NCBI RefSeq assembly: GCF_001644195.2
Contig: NZ_LWBL02000030.1
Coordinates: 94,317-158,316 of the forward strand
Source of the DNA: Bacillus marinisedimentorum
Lineage (GTDB): Bacteria; Bacillota; Bacilli; Bacillales; Bacillaceae_O
Direction: 5' to 3'
DNA length: 64,000 nt
Made by a program: the position numbers and the translations under genes. Below are positions 9,067-18,065 of this stretch, in pieces. A model generated the notes under the pieces. It searched no databases. It was not told the origin of the DNA and saw only the letters and a list, made by a program, of their open reading frames with translations. Position 1 is the first letter of the stretch; the number at the start of each line of letters is the position of its first letter.

Positions 9067-10806
9067 ATGATAAGTCAGCTTTCCTGGAAAGTTGGAGGAC
9101 AGCAGGGTGAAGGGATCGAGAGTACCGGGGAAATATTCTCGATAGCACTGAATCGATTGGGGTATTACTTGTATGGCTACCGCCACTTTTCCTCACGTAT
9201 CAAAGGGGGACATACAAACAATAAAATCCGCGTAAGCACTACGCAAGTACGCTCAGTGTCTGACGATCTTGACATTCTTGTCGCGTTTGACCAGGAGACA
9301 ATCGATGTCAATTTCCATGAACTGAGGCAGGGAGGCATTGTGCTTGCCGATGCAAAGTTCAACCCGTCCATACCGGATGAGTCAAAAGCATCATTGTATG
9401 CGGTTCCATTTACAGACATCGCCACCGAGCTAGGGACTTCCCTAATGAAGAACATGGTGGCGGTAGGAGCATCAAGTGCGATATTGGATATAGATATTAA
9501 TGTGTATGAAGAAGTTGTTAACGAGATATTCGGCCGTAAAGGTCAGCAAATCGTCGATAAAAACATGGAAGCGATCAAGCAAGGTGCAGAGCGTGTAAAA
9601 GAGCAGGCTGGAGCAGAATTCGAAACGATGCAGCTTCAAAAAGCGGACGGCAAAAAGCGCATGTTCATGATCGGCAACGATGCGATTGCGATGGGAGCAG
9701 TAGCCGGCGGTGTCCGTTTCATGGCTGCTTATCCGATTACACCAGCTTCAGAGATTATGGAATATCTCATCAAAAAGCTGCCTGATTTCGGCGGGACAGT
9801 TATTCAGACAGAGGATGAAATTGCTGCTGCCACGATGGCGATCGGTGCCAACTATGCCGGAACGCGGACCCTGACCGCCTCTGCTGGACCAGGCCTGTCG
9901 CTGATGATGGAAGCAATCGGGCTTTCAGGCATCACCGAGACACCGCTCATGATTGTGGATACACAGCGCGGCGGACCCAGCACAGGACTTCCTACCAAAC
10001 AGGAACAATCCGACTTGATGGCGATGATTTACGGTACACATGGGGAAATTCCTAAAGTTGTCATCGCGCCGAGTACGGTTGAAGAAGCATTTTATGACAG
10101 CATCCAGGCTTTGAATATAGCAGAAGAATTCCAGTGCCCTGTCATTCTTCTTTCCGATTTGCAGCTTTCACTGGGCAAACAGACTGTCGAGCCGCTTGAT
10201 TATAATAAAATCGAAGTGCGCCGCGGCAAGCTGATGAAAGAAGAAAACTTGCCGGAACTGGATGCCAAGGAAAACTTCAAACGCTATGAAGTGACAGAAG
10301 ACGGCGTTTCGCCTCGTGTTGTGCCGGGCATGAAAAACGGCTTGCACCACGTCACAGGCGTTGAGCATGCTGAAACAGGCAAACCTTCTGAAGTTGCTGA
10401 AAACCGACTTGCACAGATGGATAAACGTCTTCGCAAGCTGAACCGGCTGAATTTCGATACACCAGTACATATTGATGCCGCACACGATCAGGCAGATGTA
10501 TTGATTGTCGGTTTCAATTCTACCCGCGGTGCGATTGAAGAAGCGAAAGTACGGCTTGAAGAAGAAGGCAAAAAGGTTAACCATGCACATATAAGGCTTG
10601 TGCATCCATTTCCGGCGGAAGAAATGAAGCCGCTTGTGGAAAATGCCAGGAAAATCCTTGTCGTGGAACATAATGCAACAGGCCAGCTGGCGAACCTTTT
10701 GAAGATGAACTTGCCGGTTGCCGATAAAGTCATCAATTTGAAAAAATATGACGGCAATCCATTCACACCAAGTCATGTTTACGACAAATGCAAGGAGTTG
10801 TTCTAA
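9067..10806 (+). CDS. korA: 2-oxoacid:acceptor (2-oxoglutarate:ferredoxin) oxidoreductase, alpha subunit
   Basis: A 579-residue subunit in which the gamma domain (residues 1 to about 190, starting with the GGQQGEGIES motif) is fused in front of the alpha pyrimidine-binding domain (AAYPITPASEIMEYL, near residue 225) and a C-terminal transketolase-like domain. With the beta subunit it oxidatively decarboxylates a 2-oxoacid, probably 2-oxoglutarate, to the acyl-CoA and reduces ferredoxin. ATG 9067 follows AAAGGGGTG. The next gene starts at the following base after its stop, so translation is coupled. The pair also occurs near spoVS in many Bacillaceae but not in B. subtilis. Confidence 0.92.
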   Translation: MISQLSWKVGGQQGEGIESTGEIFSIALNRLGYYLYGYRHFSSRIKGGHTNNKIRVSTTQVRSVSDDLDILVAFDQETIDVNFHELRQGGIVLADAKFNPSIPDESKASLYAVPFTDIATELGTSLMKNMVAVGASSAILDIDINVYEEVVNEIFGRKGQQIVDKNMEAIKQGAERVKEQAGAEFETMQLQKADGKKRMFMIGNDAIAMGAVAGGVRFMAAYPITPASEIMEYLIKKLPDFGGTVIQTEDEIAAATMAIGANYAGTRTLTASAGPGLSLMMEAIGLSGITETPLMIVDTQRGGPSTGLPTKQEQSDLMAMIYGTHGEIPKVVIAPSTVEEAFYDSIQALNIAEEFQCPVILLSDLQLSLGKQTVEPLDYNKIEVRRGKLMKEENLPELDAKENFKRYEVTEDGVSPRVVPGMKNGLHHVTGVEHAETGKPSEVAENRLAQMDKRLRKLNRLNFDTPVHIDAAHDQADVLIVGFNSTRGAIEEAKVRLEEEGKKVNHAHIRLVHPFPAEEMKPLVENARKILVVEHNATGQLANLLKMNLPVADKVINLKKYDGNPFTPSHVYDKCKELF

Positions 10807-11673
10807 ATGGCAACGTTTAAAGAATTCAGAAACAATGTGAAACCGAACTGGTGCCCGGGCTGCGGAGACTTTTCCGTACAGGCTGCCATCCAGCGGGCAG
10901 CGGCCAACGCCGGTCTTGAACCTCATGAACTTGCAGTCATCTCCGGCATAGGTTGTTCTGGCCGGATTTCAGGATATATAAACGCATACGGCTTCCATGG
11001 CATCCATGGCCGAGTTCTGCCGATTGCCCAGGGCGTTAAAATGGGCAACAGGGATTTGAAAGTCATCGCTTCCGGAGGGGACGGCGATGGTTTTGCAATC
11101 GGAATGGGTCACACCGTCCATGCCATCCGCCGCAATATCGATATCACGTATATCGTAATGGATAACCAGATCTACGGCCTGACAAAAGGGCAGACTTCTC
11201 CGAGAAGCGGCACAGGGTTCAAGACGAAGAGCACCCCGCATGGCTCCATCGAGTCATCCCTGTCCGTTATGGAAATGGCACTGACCGCTGGAGCGACATT
11301 TGTCGCTCAGAGTTTCTCAAGTGATTTGAAGGAATTGACTTCTCTTATTGAAGAAGGCATGAATCATAAGGGTTTCTCGCTTATCAACGTATTCAGTCCT
11401 TGTGTCACTTACAACAAAGTGAACACGTACGACTGGTTCAAGGAAAATTTGGTGAAGCTCAGTGACAGAGAAGGATATGATCCATCAAGCAGAACAGGGG
11501 CTATGCAGACATTGATGGAACACAATGGATTGGTAACAGGGCTGATTTATCAGAACAAAGAGCAGCCGTCTTATCAGCACCTTGTCCATAACTTCAGTGA
11601 ACAGCCGCTTTCAGAAAGCAATCTTACCATCAGTGAAGATAAGTTCAGCGAACTGGTTTCCGAATTTATGTAA
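10807..11673 (+). CDS. korB: 2-oxoacid:acceptor (2-oxoglutarate:ferredoxin) oxidoreductase, beta subunit
   Basis: A 288-residue thiamine diphosphate-binding beta subunit. The N-terminal WCPGCGDF gives two cluster cysteines, a further Cys lies in SGIGCSGR and another in FSPCVTYN, the usual [4Fe-4S] set for this family. The ThDP motif GDGDGFAIGMGH, continuing to MDNQIYGLTKGQ, is intact. It starts immediately after the korA stop, forming a two-gene operon closed by terminators downstream. Electron acceptor and exact 2-oxoacid are inferred from family only. Confidence 0.93.
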   Translation: MATFKEFRNNVKPNWCPGCGDFSVQAAIQRAAANAGLEPHELAVISGIGCSGRISGYINAYGFHGIHGRVLPIAQGVKMGNRDLKVIASGGDGDGFAIGMGHTVHAIRRNIDITYIVMDNQIYGLTKGQTSPRSGTGFKTKSTPHGSIESSLSVMEMALTAGATFVAQSFSSDLKELTSLIEEGMNHKGFSLINVFSPCVTYNKVNTYDWFKENLVKLSDREGYDPSSRTGAMQTLMEHNGLVTGLIYQNKEQPSYQHLVHNFSEQPLSESNLTISEDKFSELVSEFM

Positions 11674-11729
11674 ATCAATCATCTCCGGTTCACTATCCGG
11701 AGATAATACCTGAATAGCAAGCTGAATCG

Positions 11730-11766
11730 AGGACGAAATCGCATAAGATTTCGTCCTGTTTTTTTA
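11730..11766 (+). terminator. Terminator of korAB
   Basis: AGGACGAAATC (11730-11740) pairs perfectly with GATTTCGTCCT (11747-11757), followed by GTTTTTTTA. A smaller TCTCCGG/CCGGAGA hairpin precedes it at about 11684-11704. Confidence 0.9.
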
Positions 11767-11767
11767 T

Positions 11768-11947
11768 TGTTATGGAAATTATAAAATGTAAGCGTTGTGG
11801 ATAAAAAGCCAGAAGTGAATCGTCCAGTTCCAGGCGCCAGCGTCTATCGTCATAAGCGGGAGATCCCCTCCGGGAGGAAAGAGCACCCCCCTGCGGGTAG
11901 CCCCCGCTTATGCGTACGCCGCTAAGCGGGCGCCTTGCGCATTTGTT
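11768..11947. repeat. Dispersed intergenic repeat, family A
   Basis: This copy has the shared opening GGAAATTATAAAATGTAAGC, GTTGTGGATAAAAAGCCAG, the core CTATCGTCATAAGC and the end GCGCATTTGTTCC. The following stretch up to the tdh promoter is AT-rich, and nothing else was recognised in it. Confidence 0.85.
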
Positions 11948-12151
11948 CCTTGCATATTCCTTCAAAATTTAACAATCCCCACATCTGTAACTGAATCGGT
12001 AAGGAAGTTTTGCCGGCTGTTATTCGGTTTGGAAAGCAGGGACCTTTCGGCATATTGCGTCAGTCGCTTGCATTTTTTCTATATTTTCAAAAAAAAATTG
12101 CTGTTTTTTCGTGCAGATGATCAAGTGTTTTTATGAGGTGGACACTACCCT

Positions 12152-12180
12152 TTACCGTATTTCGTTATTAATGTTAGAAT
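12152..12180 (+). promoter_or_regulatory. Probable sigma-A promoter of tdh
   Basis: TTACCG (12152-12157) is followed after 17 bp by TAGAAT (12175-12180). Confidence 0.5.
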
Positions 12181-12230
12181 GAAAGAGGTCTAATACATTT
12201 CGATTAATGACGGAAAAAGAGGTGTTCACA

Positions 12231-13271
12231 GTGAATGGAAAAATGAAAGCGATCGTCAAAGCTGAAAGAAGCCCTGGAGCAGAACTGCAGGAAGTTGATA
12301 TTCCATCGATTGGCCCTGATGAAGCGCTGATCAAAGTGGAGGCAACGTCGATCTGCGGAACAGATGTGCATATTTATAATTGGGATGAGTGGTCACAGAG
12401 CCGGATTAAGCCTCCTTATATATTCGGCCATGAATTTGCCGGTAAAGTAGTGGAAATTGGTGAAAATGTGACGAATGTAAAAATCGGTGATTACGTCTCC
12501 GCTGAAACCCATTTTGTATGCCATGATTGTCCGCAATGCCGCACTGGTAACTACCATATTTGCAAAAACACAAAGATTTTAGGCGTGGATACAAATGGCT
12601 GTTTTGCTGAGTATACAGCAATCCCGGCGGAAAACCTGTGGAAGAACCCGGATCATCTCCCGCCTGATGTGGCTTCCGTGCAGGAACCGATGGGGAATGC
12701 GGTCCATACCGTGCTTTCCGGGGATGTTGCGGGAAAAACAGTTGCTGTCATCGGATGCGGCCCGATCGGCCTTATGGCGGTCGGTGTTGCCAAAGCGGCA
12801 GGAGCTTCCCAGGTGCTGGCCTTTGACTTGAACGATTATCGACTTGGACTTGCTGAAAAGATGGGTGCGACAACAGCCGTTAATTCCAAACATACAGATC
12901 CCGTAGAAAAAGTGATGTCCTTGACTGACGGAAACGGTGTGGATGTAGTTTGTGAAATGTCAGGCCATCCTGTTGCGATCGACCAGGGATTCAAGATGCT
13001 CACAAACGGGGGCAGAATGTCAATATTGAGTCTTCCGGTAAAACCTGTCGAAATCGATATCACAAATGATATTGTATTTAAAGGAATCCAGGTCAACGGC
13101 ATCACAGGGCGGAAAATGTATGAAACATGGCAGCAAGTGTCAAGACTGCTTGCATCAGGCCAGGTTGATCTTGCGCCGGTTATCACCCACCATTTGCCGC
13201 TTGAGGACTTTGAAGAAGGATTCCGCTTGATGAATGATGGGAAATGTGGGAAGGTTGTTTTGAAGCCATAA
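12231..13271 (+). CDS. tdh: L-threonine 3-dehydrogenase
   Basis: Tdh oxidises L-threonine to 2-amino-3-ketobutyrate with NAD and zinc. It is a medium-chain dehydrogenase of 346 residues from the chosen GTG start. The catalytic zinc motif SICGTDVHIYNWD, the GHEFAGKVVEIGENV segment, four structural-zinc cysteines in the CHDCPQCRTGNYHIC stretch and the Rossmann motif GCGPIGLMAVGVAKAAGA are intact. GTG 12231 is preferred because AAAGAGGTG lies just upstream and the protein then begins MNGKMKAIVK like its homologues; ATG 12207 is an alternative. kbl, which uses its product, follows after 190 bp. Confidence 0.95.
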   Translation: MNGKMKAIVKAERSPGAELQEVDIPSIGPDEALIKVEATSICGTDVHIYNWDEWSQSRIKPPYIFGHEFAGKVVEIGENVTNVKIGDYVSAETHFVCHDCPQCRTGNYHICKNTKILGVDTNGCFAEYTAIPAENLWKNPDHLPPDVASVQEPMGNAVHTVLSGDVAGKTVAVIGCGPIGLMAVGVAKAAGASQVLAFDLNDYRLGLAEKMGATTAVNSKHTDPVEKVMSLTDGNGVDVVCEMSGHPVAIDQGFKMLTNGGRMSILSLPVKPVEIDITNDIVFKGIQVNGITGRKMYETWQQVSRLLASGQVDLAPVITHHLPLEDFEEGFRLMNDGKCGKVVLKP

Positions 13272-13463
13272 GGGGTTTGCCTTCCAGGCTTATAGCCTAT
13301 AGTTGATTGTGCACGGGGGAGATTTTGCCAGTGTCCGTGACTCCTGCCGGCCGGGAGCGGAGCGCCATGTGAGACTACGCAGGAACAGTTGGAAAATCGC
13401 CTCAGTGTGCCTTTTGGAAATGATGATAGAGCATAATAAAGCAAATCGAAAAGGAGTGGGAAA

Positions 13464-14639
13464 ATGAAAGGTTTTGAATACTTGCAGGCTGAACTGGATG
13501 AAATGAAAAAGAGCGGGACATTCCGAAAGCTGGTCCCGCTTGAGTCTGACCAGGGATCGAAAGTAACCGTCGGGGGCAAAGAAGTGATCCAGCTTTCTTC
13601 TAATAACTATCTTGGCCTTACGACACACCCGAAAATGAAAGAAGCTGCACTTGAGGCAGTAGACAAATACGGTGCCGGAACTGGTTCCGTCCGTACAATT
13701 GCCGGTACTTTCAAAATGCATGAAGAGTTTGAAGAGAAGCTTGCTAAATTCAAGCATACAGAAGCTGCCCTTGTTTTCCAATCCGGTTTTACAACAAATC
13801 AGGGTGTACTGTCTGCCATCCTTACCGAGGAAGATGTTGTCATATCTGATGCTTTGAATCATGCCTCCATCATTGACGGGATCAGGCTCACAAAGGCCGC
13901 ACGGAAAGTATACCGCCATGTTGATATGGAACATCTTGAAGAGTGTTTGAAAGAAACGTCAGAGTATCGGAAGCGGCTGATCGTTACCGACGGTGTTTTT
14001 TCCATGGATGGAAATATCGCGCCGCTGCCCGAAATTGTGGAACTTGCTGAGAAGTATGATGCCCTTGTAATGGTCGATGATGCCCATGCGAGCGGGGTAC
14101 TAGGTGAAAACGGCCGCGGCACCGTCAACCATTTCGGTCTGGATGGACGTGTACATATCCAGGTTGGCACGCTTAGTAAAGCGATCGGTGTACTGGGTGG
14201 ATATGTAGCGAGCACGCAGACATTGCGGGATTATTTAATCCACAAAGGGCGCCCGTTCCTTTTCTCAACGTCACATCCGCCAGCAGTTGTGGCAGCGGCA
14301 AGTGCTGCTATTGATGTGCTGCTTGATGAACCCGAGCTTATTGAAAAATTATGGGATAACACTGAGTTTTTCAAAAAAGGCTTAAAAGAAATCGGTTTTG
14401 ATATCGGCCATAGCAAAACACCAATCACACCGGTAATGGTCGGTGATGATGCAAAGGCCCATACGCTTTCCGACAAGCTGCTTGAAAACGGTGTATTCGC
14501 CCAGGGGATCGCTTTTCCTACCGTGCCGCACGGAGCTGCCCGGGTGCGTACGATTGTAACTGCAGAACATTCAAAGGAAGAATTGCAGCAGGCGCTTGAT
14601 GCTTTTGAAAAAGCGGGCAAAGAACTCGGGCTTGTATAA
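13464..14639 (+). CDS. kbl: Glycine C-acetyltransferase (2-amino-3-ketobutyrate CoA ligase)
   Basis: A 391-residue alpha-oxoamine synthase that cleaves 2-amino-3-ketobutyrate with CoA to glycine and acetyl-CoA, completing threonine degradation begun by Tdh. Fold-type I PLP features are present: SSNNYLGLTTHPK near residue 48, the DDAHASGVLGENGRG motif, and the PLP lysine in VGTLSKAIGVLGGY near residue 240. The start follows AAAGGAGTGGG. The gap after tdh shows no separate promoter that I can defend, so the two are probably co-transcribed. Confidence 0.95.
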   Translation: MKGFEYLQAELDEMKKSGTFRKLVPLESDQGSKVTVGGKEVIQLSSNNYLGLTTHPKMKEAALEAVDKYGAGTGSVRTIAGTFKMHEEFEEKLAKFKHTEAALVFQSGFTTNQGVLSAILTEEDVVISDALNHASIIDGIRLTKAARKVYRHVDMEHLEECLKETSEYRKRLIVTDGVFSMDGNIAPLPEIVELAEKYDALVMVDDAHASGVLGENGRGTVNHFGLDGRVHIQVGTLSKAIGVLGGYVASTQTLRDYLIHKGRPFLFSTSHPPAVVAAASAAIDVLLDEPELIEKLWDNTEFFKKGLKEIGFDIGHSKTPITPVMVGDDAKAHTLSDKLLENGVFAQGIAFPTVPHGAARVRTIVTAEHSKEELQQALDAFEKAGKELGLV

Positions 14640-14672
14640 GTCCGGCAGCCCGAATGAAGGCGAATAAATGCA

Positions 14673-14700
14673 GGGCCGGCCGGGCAAGGCCGGCCCTTGC
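14673..14700 (+). terminator. GC-rich hairpin after kbl
   Basis: GGGCCGGCC (14673-14681) pairs with GGCCGGCCC (14688-14696). The tail TTGCTGTCTT is only weakly T-rich, so termination may be partial. Confidence 0.5.
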
Positions 14701-14800
14701 TGTCTTCTGTGCGCATTAGGGATTGTCCGCCAGCGGATTAGAGGTTATAATTGTAAAATGTATGTTCGCTTATTTAGAGGCGAAGAGGAAGGAGATCAAA

Positions 14801-16354
14801 ATGAACGAACAGCAGCGAAAAGCAAACAATGGATCAGTGGCAACGGAACCGAAGCTGGACGTAAAATCCAAGACTTCTGCAGATTTTGCCAAGTATTTTG
14901 AACAGACGTATCAGCCTCCGAATCTGAAGGAAGCAAAGAGGCGCGGAAAAGAACAAGTCCTATATCATGATGACTTTACTATCCCTGAAGATATGGCCGG
15001 AATCGGAACAGGGAAAAAGTTTTTGATCCGCACTTACGGCTGCCAGATGAACGAACATGATACAGAAGTAATGGCGGGCATTTTGTCGGAACTCGGTTTT
15101 GAAGCAACAAATGAGACAGCCGATGCCGATATCATCCTGTTGAACACCTGTGCAATCAGGGAAAATGCCGAAAATAAGGTGTTCGGTGAAATCGGGCATT
15201 TGAAGGCATTGAAGACAGAGAAACCGGACCTGCTGCTTGGAGTGTGCGGGTGTATGTCTCAGGAAGAATCGGTCGTAAACCGCATTCTCCAAAAACACCA
15301 GCATATCGATATGGTTTTCGGCACACATAATATCCACCGGCTGCCGCAAATCGTGAAAAATGCCATGTTCCAAAAGGAAATGGTTGTTGAAGTGTGGTCC
15401 AAAGAAGGCGACGTCATCGAGAACTTACCGAAAGTCCGAAATGGCAGCATCAAGGGCTGGGTCAATATCATGTACGGCTGCGACAAGTTTTGCACTTACT
15501 GTATTGTTCCATATACTCGCGGTAAAGAACGGAGCCGCCGGCCTGAAGACATCGTCGCGGAAGTGCGCACGCTTGCAGCAAAAGGCTATAAGGAAATCAC
15601 CCTGCTTGGCCAAAACGTGAACGCATACGGCAAAGACATTGAGGATATCGACTACGGCCTTGGCGATCTTATGGATGAATTACGGAAAATCGATATTCCA
15701 CGGATCCGGTTCACAACGAGCCACCCTCGTGATTTCGATGACAGGCTTGTTGAAGTGCTTGCCAAAGGCGGAAACCTTGTTGACCATATCCACCTCCCAG
15801 TACAGTCCGGCAGCTCGGATGTGCTGAAGCTGATGGCCCGCAAATATGACAGGGAGCGCTATATGGAGCTTGTCGGAAAAATTAAGACGGCAATGCCGAA
15901 TGCATCGCTAACGACAGACATCATCGTCGGTTTCCCGAATGAAACAGATGAGCAGTTTGAAGATACTCTCTCACTTGTGAAAGAAGTGGAGTACGACAGC
16001 GCTTATACGTTCATTTACTCACCGCGCGAAGGTACACCGGCGGCAAAAATGGCCGACAATATTCCGATGGAAGTCAAGAAGGAACGGCTTCAGCGCCTTA
16101 ATGCGGTTGTGAATGATATTTCGGCACGGAAAAACAAATCCTATCAGGATCAAATCGTTGAGGTGCTTGTGGAAGGCGTCAGTAAAAAAGATCCTGATAC
16201 ACTATCAGGGCACACCCGCAAAAACAAGCTTGTGAACTTCAAGGGTTCCAAAAATTTGATTGGAAAACTGGTGAATGTCAAAATCACAGCAGCAAAGACC
16301 TGGTCTCTTGATGGCGAGGCAACCGAAGAAGAAACGACAATCGAAAAATATTGA
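14801..16354 (+). CDS. miaB: tRNA-2-methylthio-N6-dimethylallyladenosine synthase MiaB
   Basis: MiaB is a radical-SAM methylthiotransferase that adds the methylthio group to i6A37 in tRNA. It has 517 residues from ATG 14801, which follows GAAGGAGATC. The N-terminal UPF0004 domain contributes three cluster cysteines ([31 protein letters not shown]), the radical-SAM motif CDKFCTYC is near residue 228, and a TRAM domain ends the protein. The isopentenyl donor enzyme, MiaA, is encoded 6 kb downstream. ricA follows after 10 bp, and RicA-containing complexes are known to influence this step in B. subtilis. Confidence 0.97.
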   Translation: MNEQQRKANNGSVATEPKLDVKSKTSADFAKYFEQTYQPPNLKEAKRRGKEQVLYHDDFTIPEDMAGIGTGKKFLIRTYGCQMNEHDTEVMAGILSELGFEATNETADADIILLNTCAIRENAENKVFGEIGHLKALKTEKPDLLLGVCGCMSQEESVVNRILQKHQHIDMVFGTHNIHRLPQIVKNAMFQKEMVVEVWSKEGDVIENLPKVRNGSIKGWVNIMYGCDKFCTYCIVPYTRGKERSRRPEDIVAEVRTLAAKGYKEITLLGQNVNAYGKDIEDIDYGLGDLMDELRKIDIPRIRFTTSHPRDFDDRLVEVLAKGGNLVDHIHLPVQSGSSDVLKLMARKYDRERYMELVGKIKTAMPNASLTTDIIVGFPNETDEQFEDTLSLVKEVEYDSAYTFIYSPREGTPAAKMADNIPMEVKKERLQRLNAVVNDISARKNKSYQDQIVEVLVEGVSKKDPDTLSGHTRKNKLVNFKGSKNLIGKLVNVKITAAKTWSLDGEATEEETTIEKY

Positions 16355-16364
16355 GGTGAAATGA

Positions 16365-16796
16365 ATGGCAAAGTATACGCGCACACAGATTATGGACAGG
16401 GCTCAGGAGCTTGCTAAAATGATTTCGGACACGGAAGAAGTCGACTTTTTCAAACGCGCTGAAGCCCAGCTGAATGAAAACCAGAAGGTAAGCGCCTTGA
16501 TCAGTAAAATCAAAACCCTGCAAAAACAGGCAGTCAATCTTCAGCATTATCAAAAACATGAAGCATTAAAACAGGTGGAAGAGGAAATCGATAACCTGTA
16601 TGCACAGCTGGATGAAATACCGATCATTAAAGAATTCCAGCAGTCCCAGGCTGATGTGAATGACCTCCTGCAAATTGTCGCAACAACTATATCCAACAGG
16701 GTGACAGACTACGTCATTGAATCAACCGGCGGCAATATCCTCCACGGGGAAACCGGTTCAAAGGCGAAAAACAGCGGCTCAAGCTGCGATCATTGA
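16365..16796 (+). CDS. ricA: RicA (YmcA), YlbF/YmcA family regulator of RNA processing
   Basis: A 143-residue mainly helical protein of the YlbF/YmcA family. In B. subtilis, RicA, RicF and RicT form a complex that carries iron-sulfur clusters, promotes RNase Y-dependent mRNA maturation and affects biofilm, competence and sporulation. The start ATG follows TGAGGTGAA. The C-terminal tail has the conserved GGNILHGETGS-like segment and a single cysteine at the very end (SSCDH). Co-transcribed with miaB, only 10 bp away. Confidence 0.9.
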   Translation: MAKYTRTQIMDRAQELAKMISDTEEVDFFKRAEAQLNENQKVSALISKIKTLQKQAVNLQHYQKHEALKQVEEEIDNLYAQLDEIPIIKEFQQSQADVNDLLQIVATTISNRVTDYVIESTGGNILHGETGSKAKNSGSSCDH

Positions 16797-16805
16797 TTGA
16801 AAAAA

Positions 16806-16940
16806 TTTCTGCTTCTGCTAAGTAGTTCCGATATGATGTAGAATGTTGAATAAAACAGGTGATATGACATACTAAAAACAGTATGTTTAGGGCAATAAAT
16901 AACAGTTCAAATAGCAGATAAAAACGCTTGGATTTTGATA
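16806..16940 (+). mobile_element. Remnant end of an IS1380-type element
   Basis: The stretch beginning GCTAAGTAGTTCCGATA and continuing to AACAGTTCAAATAGCAGATA and AAACGCTTGGATTTT is repeated imperfectly at 26648-26770, next to an IS1380-like transposase remnant. No intact transposase lies here. It is part of the 538-bp gap between ricA and cotE. Confidence 0.5.
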
Positions 16941-16941
16941 T

Positions 16942-17001
16942 GCTCCCCCTAAGGTAGACAGGTTAAAAAATAAAACTTGTTTATCTTAGGGGGAGCTTTT
17001 T
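16942..17001 (+). terminator. Very long hairpin terminator downstream of ricA
   Basis: A 23-nt arm at 16942-16964 (starting GCTCCCCCTAAGG) pairs with 16974-16996 (ending CTTAGGGGGAGC). The three DNA mismatches are all compatible with G-U pairs in RNA. A T5 tract follows. The rest of the gap up to cotE (17002-17334) contains a small GC-rich hairpin near 17105 and no recognisable gene. Confidence 0.75.
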
Positions 17002-17334
17002 CCACGCTGGGAAGTAAATTGCCAGCAAAAAAGGATTTCAAATGAATATGGACGATTTTAAACATACAGATCGGTGCAGCAGCGCCTCTGTCTTCACTTA
17101 AAGGCTCGCCATTCTGCGGGTTTTTTAAGGAATAAAACCGGCAATCTTGTGCGGCATCCAGCAAAGGTTTCTAAAATTTCATTTACCGTATGAAAAAAAA
17201 TAGGCACATATCAGGCGGTTCGTACATAGAATGTTACAGAGCGGCATGATAGTGGAATTTTATTATTTTTTTCGCACAATGGTCATTAGCCCTGCATAGG
17301 ATGAAATGAGATTCAAAGAGGAGGTATTGCTCAT

Positions 17335-17898
17335 ATGGCGTCACGAGAGCATCACAAACATTATAGAGAGATTATTACAAAGGCTGTTTGCGGAAAAGGC
17401 CGGAAATTCACCCAGGCCACACACGCAATCACGCCTGCCCACAGGCCGACAAGCATTCTGGGATGCTGGTTGATCAATCATGAATATAAAGCAAAAAAAG
17501 ACGGTGATTGTGTAGTCGTCAACGGTTCCTATGATGCTAATATCTGGTTTTCTTACAGTGACAATACGAAAACAGAAGTCGCAACGGAACGCGTAACCTA
17601 TCATGATGAAATTCCGCTTTCCGTTCGTGATAAAAACTGCCTTTCCGATGAATTTGAAGTCATGGTCCGCGTGCTGCAGCAGCCCAACTGCCTGGAAGCC
17701 ACCATTTCTCCAAACGGAAATAAAGTGATCGTCCAGGTGGAACGGGAACTTGCCGCAGAAGTTATCGGTGAGACAAAAGTATGCGTAAAAGTCGATCCGC
17801 ATGGATGTCCTGAAGAATTCGACGATATCCAAGACGAGAGTTTTGAAGAGGAATTCGAAGATCTCGACCCGAAATTCTTAATTGGCGAAGAAGAGTAA
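17335..17898 (+). CDS. cotE: Spore outer coat morphogenetic protein CotE
   Basis: A 187-residue CotE, a few residues longer than in B. subtilis because of an extra N-terminal MASREHHKH. CotE is made in the mother cell and is needed for assembly of the outer spore coat. Conserved segments include [40 protein letters not shown] and the long acidic C-terminus ending [12 protein letters not shown]. The ATG overlaps an NdeI-like CATATG and follows GAGGAGGT. I could not identify a convincing sigma-E promoter by eye. A terminator follows. Confidence 0.97.
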   Translation: MASREHHKHYREIITKAVCGKGRKFTQATHAITPAHRPTSILGCWLINHEYKAKKDGDCVVVNGSYDANIWFSYSDNTKTEVATERVTYHDEIPLSVRDKNCLSDEFEVMVRVLQQPNCLEATISPNGNKVIVQVERELAAEVIGETKVCVKVDPHGCPEEFDDIQDESFEEEFEDLDPKFLIGEEE

Positions 17899-17901
17899 GA
17901 G

Positions 17902-17934
17902 CCGGGGAAATCCAGTTTCCCTGGTTTTTTATTT
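17902..17934 (+). terminator. Terminator of cotE
   Basis: CCGGGGAAA (17902-17910) pairs with TTTCCCTGG (17916-17924), followed by TTTTTTATTTT. Confidence 0.9.
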
Positions 17935-18012
17935 TGTCCGGCTTTCCAGAATTCCCTCTGGTACAACACCATAACTTTGATAGTTTAGGCGAATGAGACG
18001 ATTGCAGGTTTA

Positions 18013-18021
18013 TGCTATAAT
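18013..18021 (+). promoter_or_regulatory. Extended -10 promoter of mutS
   Basis: TGCTATAAT is an extended -10 element (TGnTATAAT) 45 bp before the mutS start. No good -35 is seen, which is common for this promoter type. Confidence 0.5.
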
Positions 18022-18065
18022 AGATGAAGCTTGTTGAGAATCAATAGTGGGGGAATTAATTAGAT

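Noticed and set aside
10168..10926. Long antisense frame (252 residues) opposite korA/korB
   Set aside because: It is a shadow of the korA codon pattern, has no ribosome binding site and resembles no protein.
17221..17280. sigma-E promoter for cotE (GAATTTT and CGCACAAT)
   Set aside because: The elements look tempting, but the spacing is only 11 bp instead of about 14-15, so I did not annotate it.
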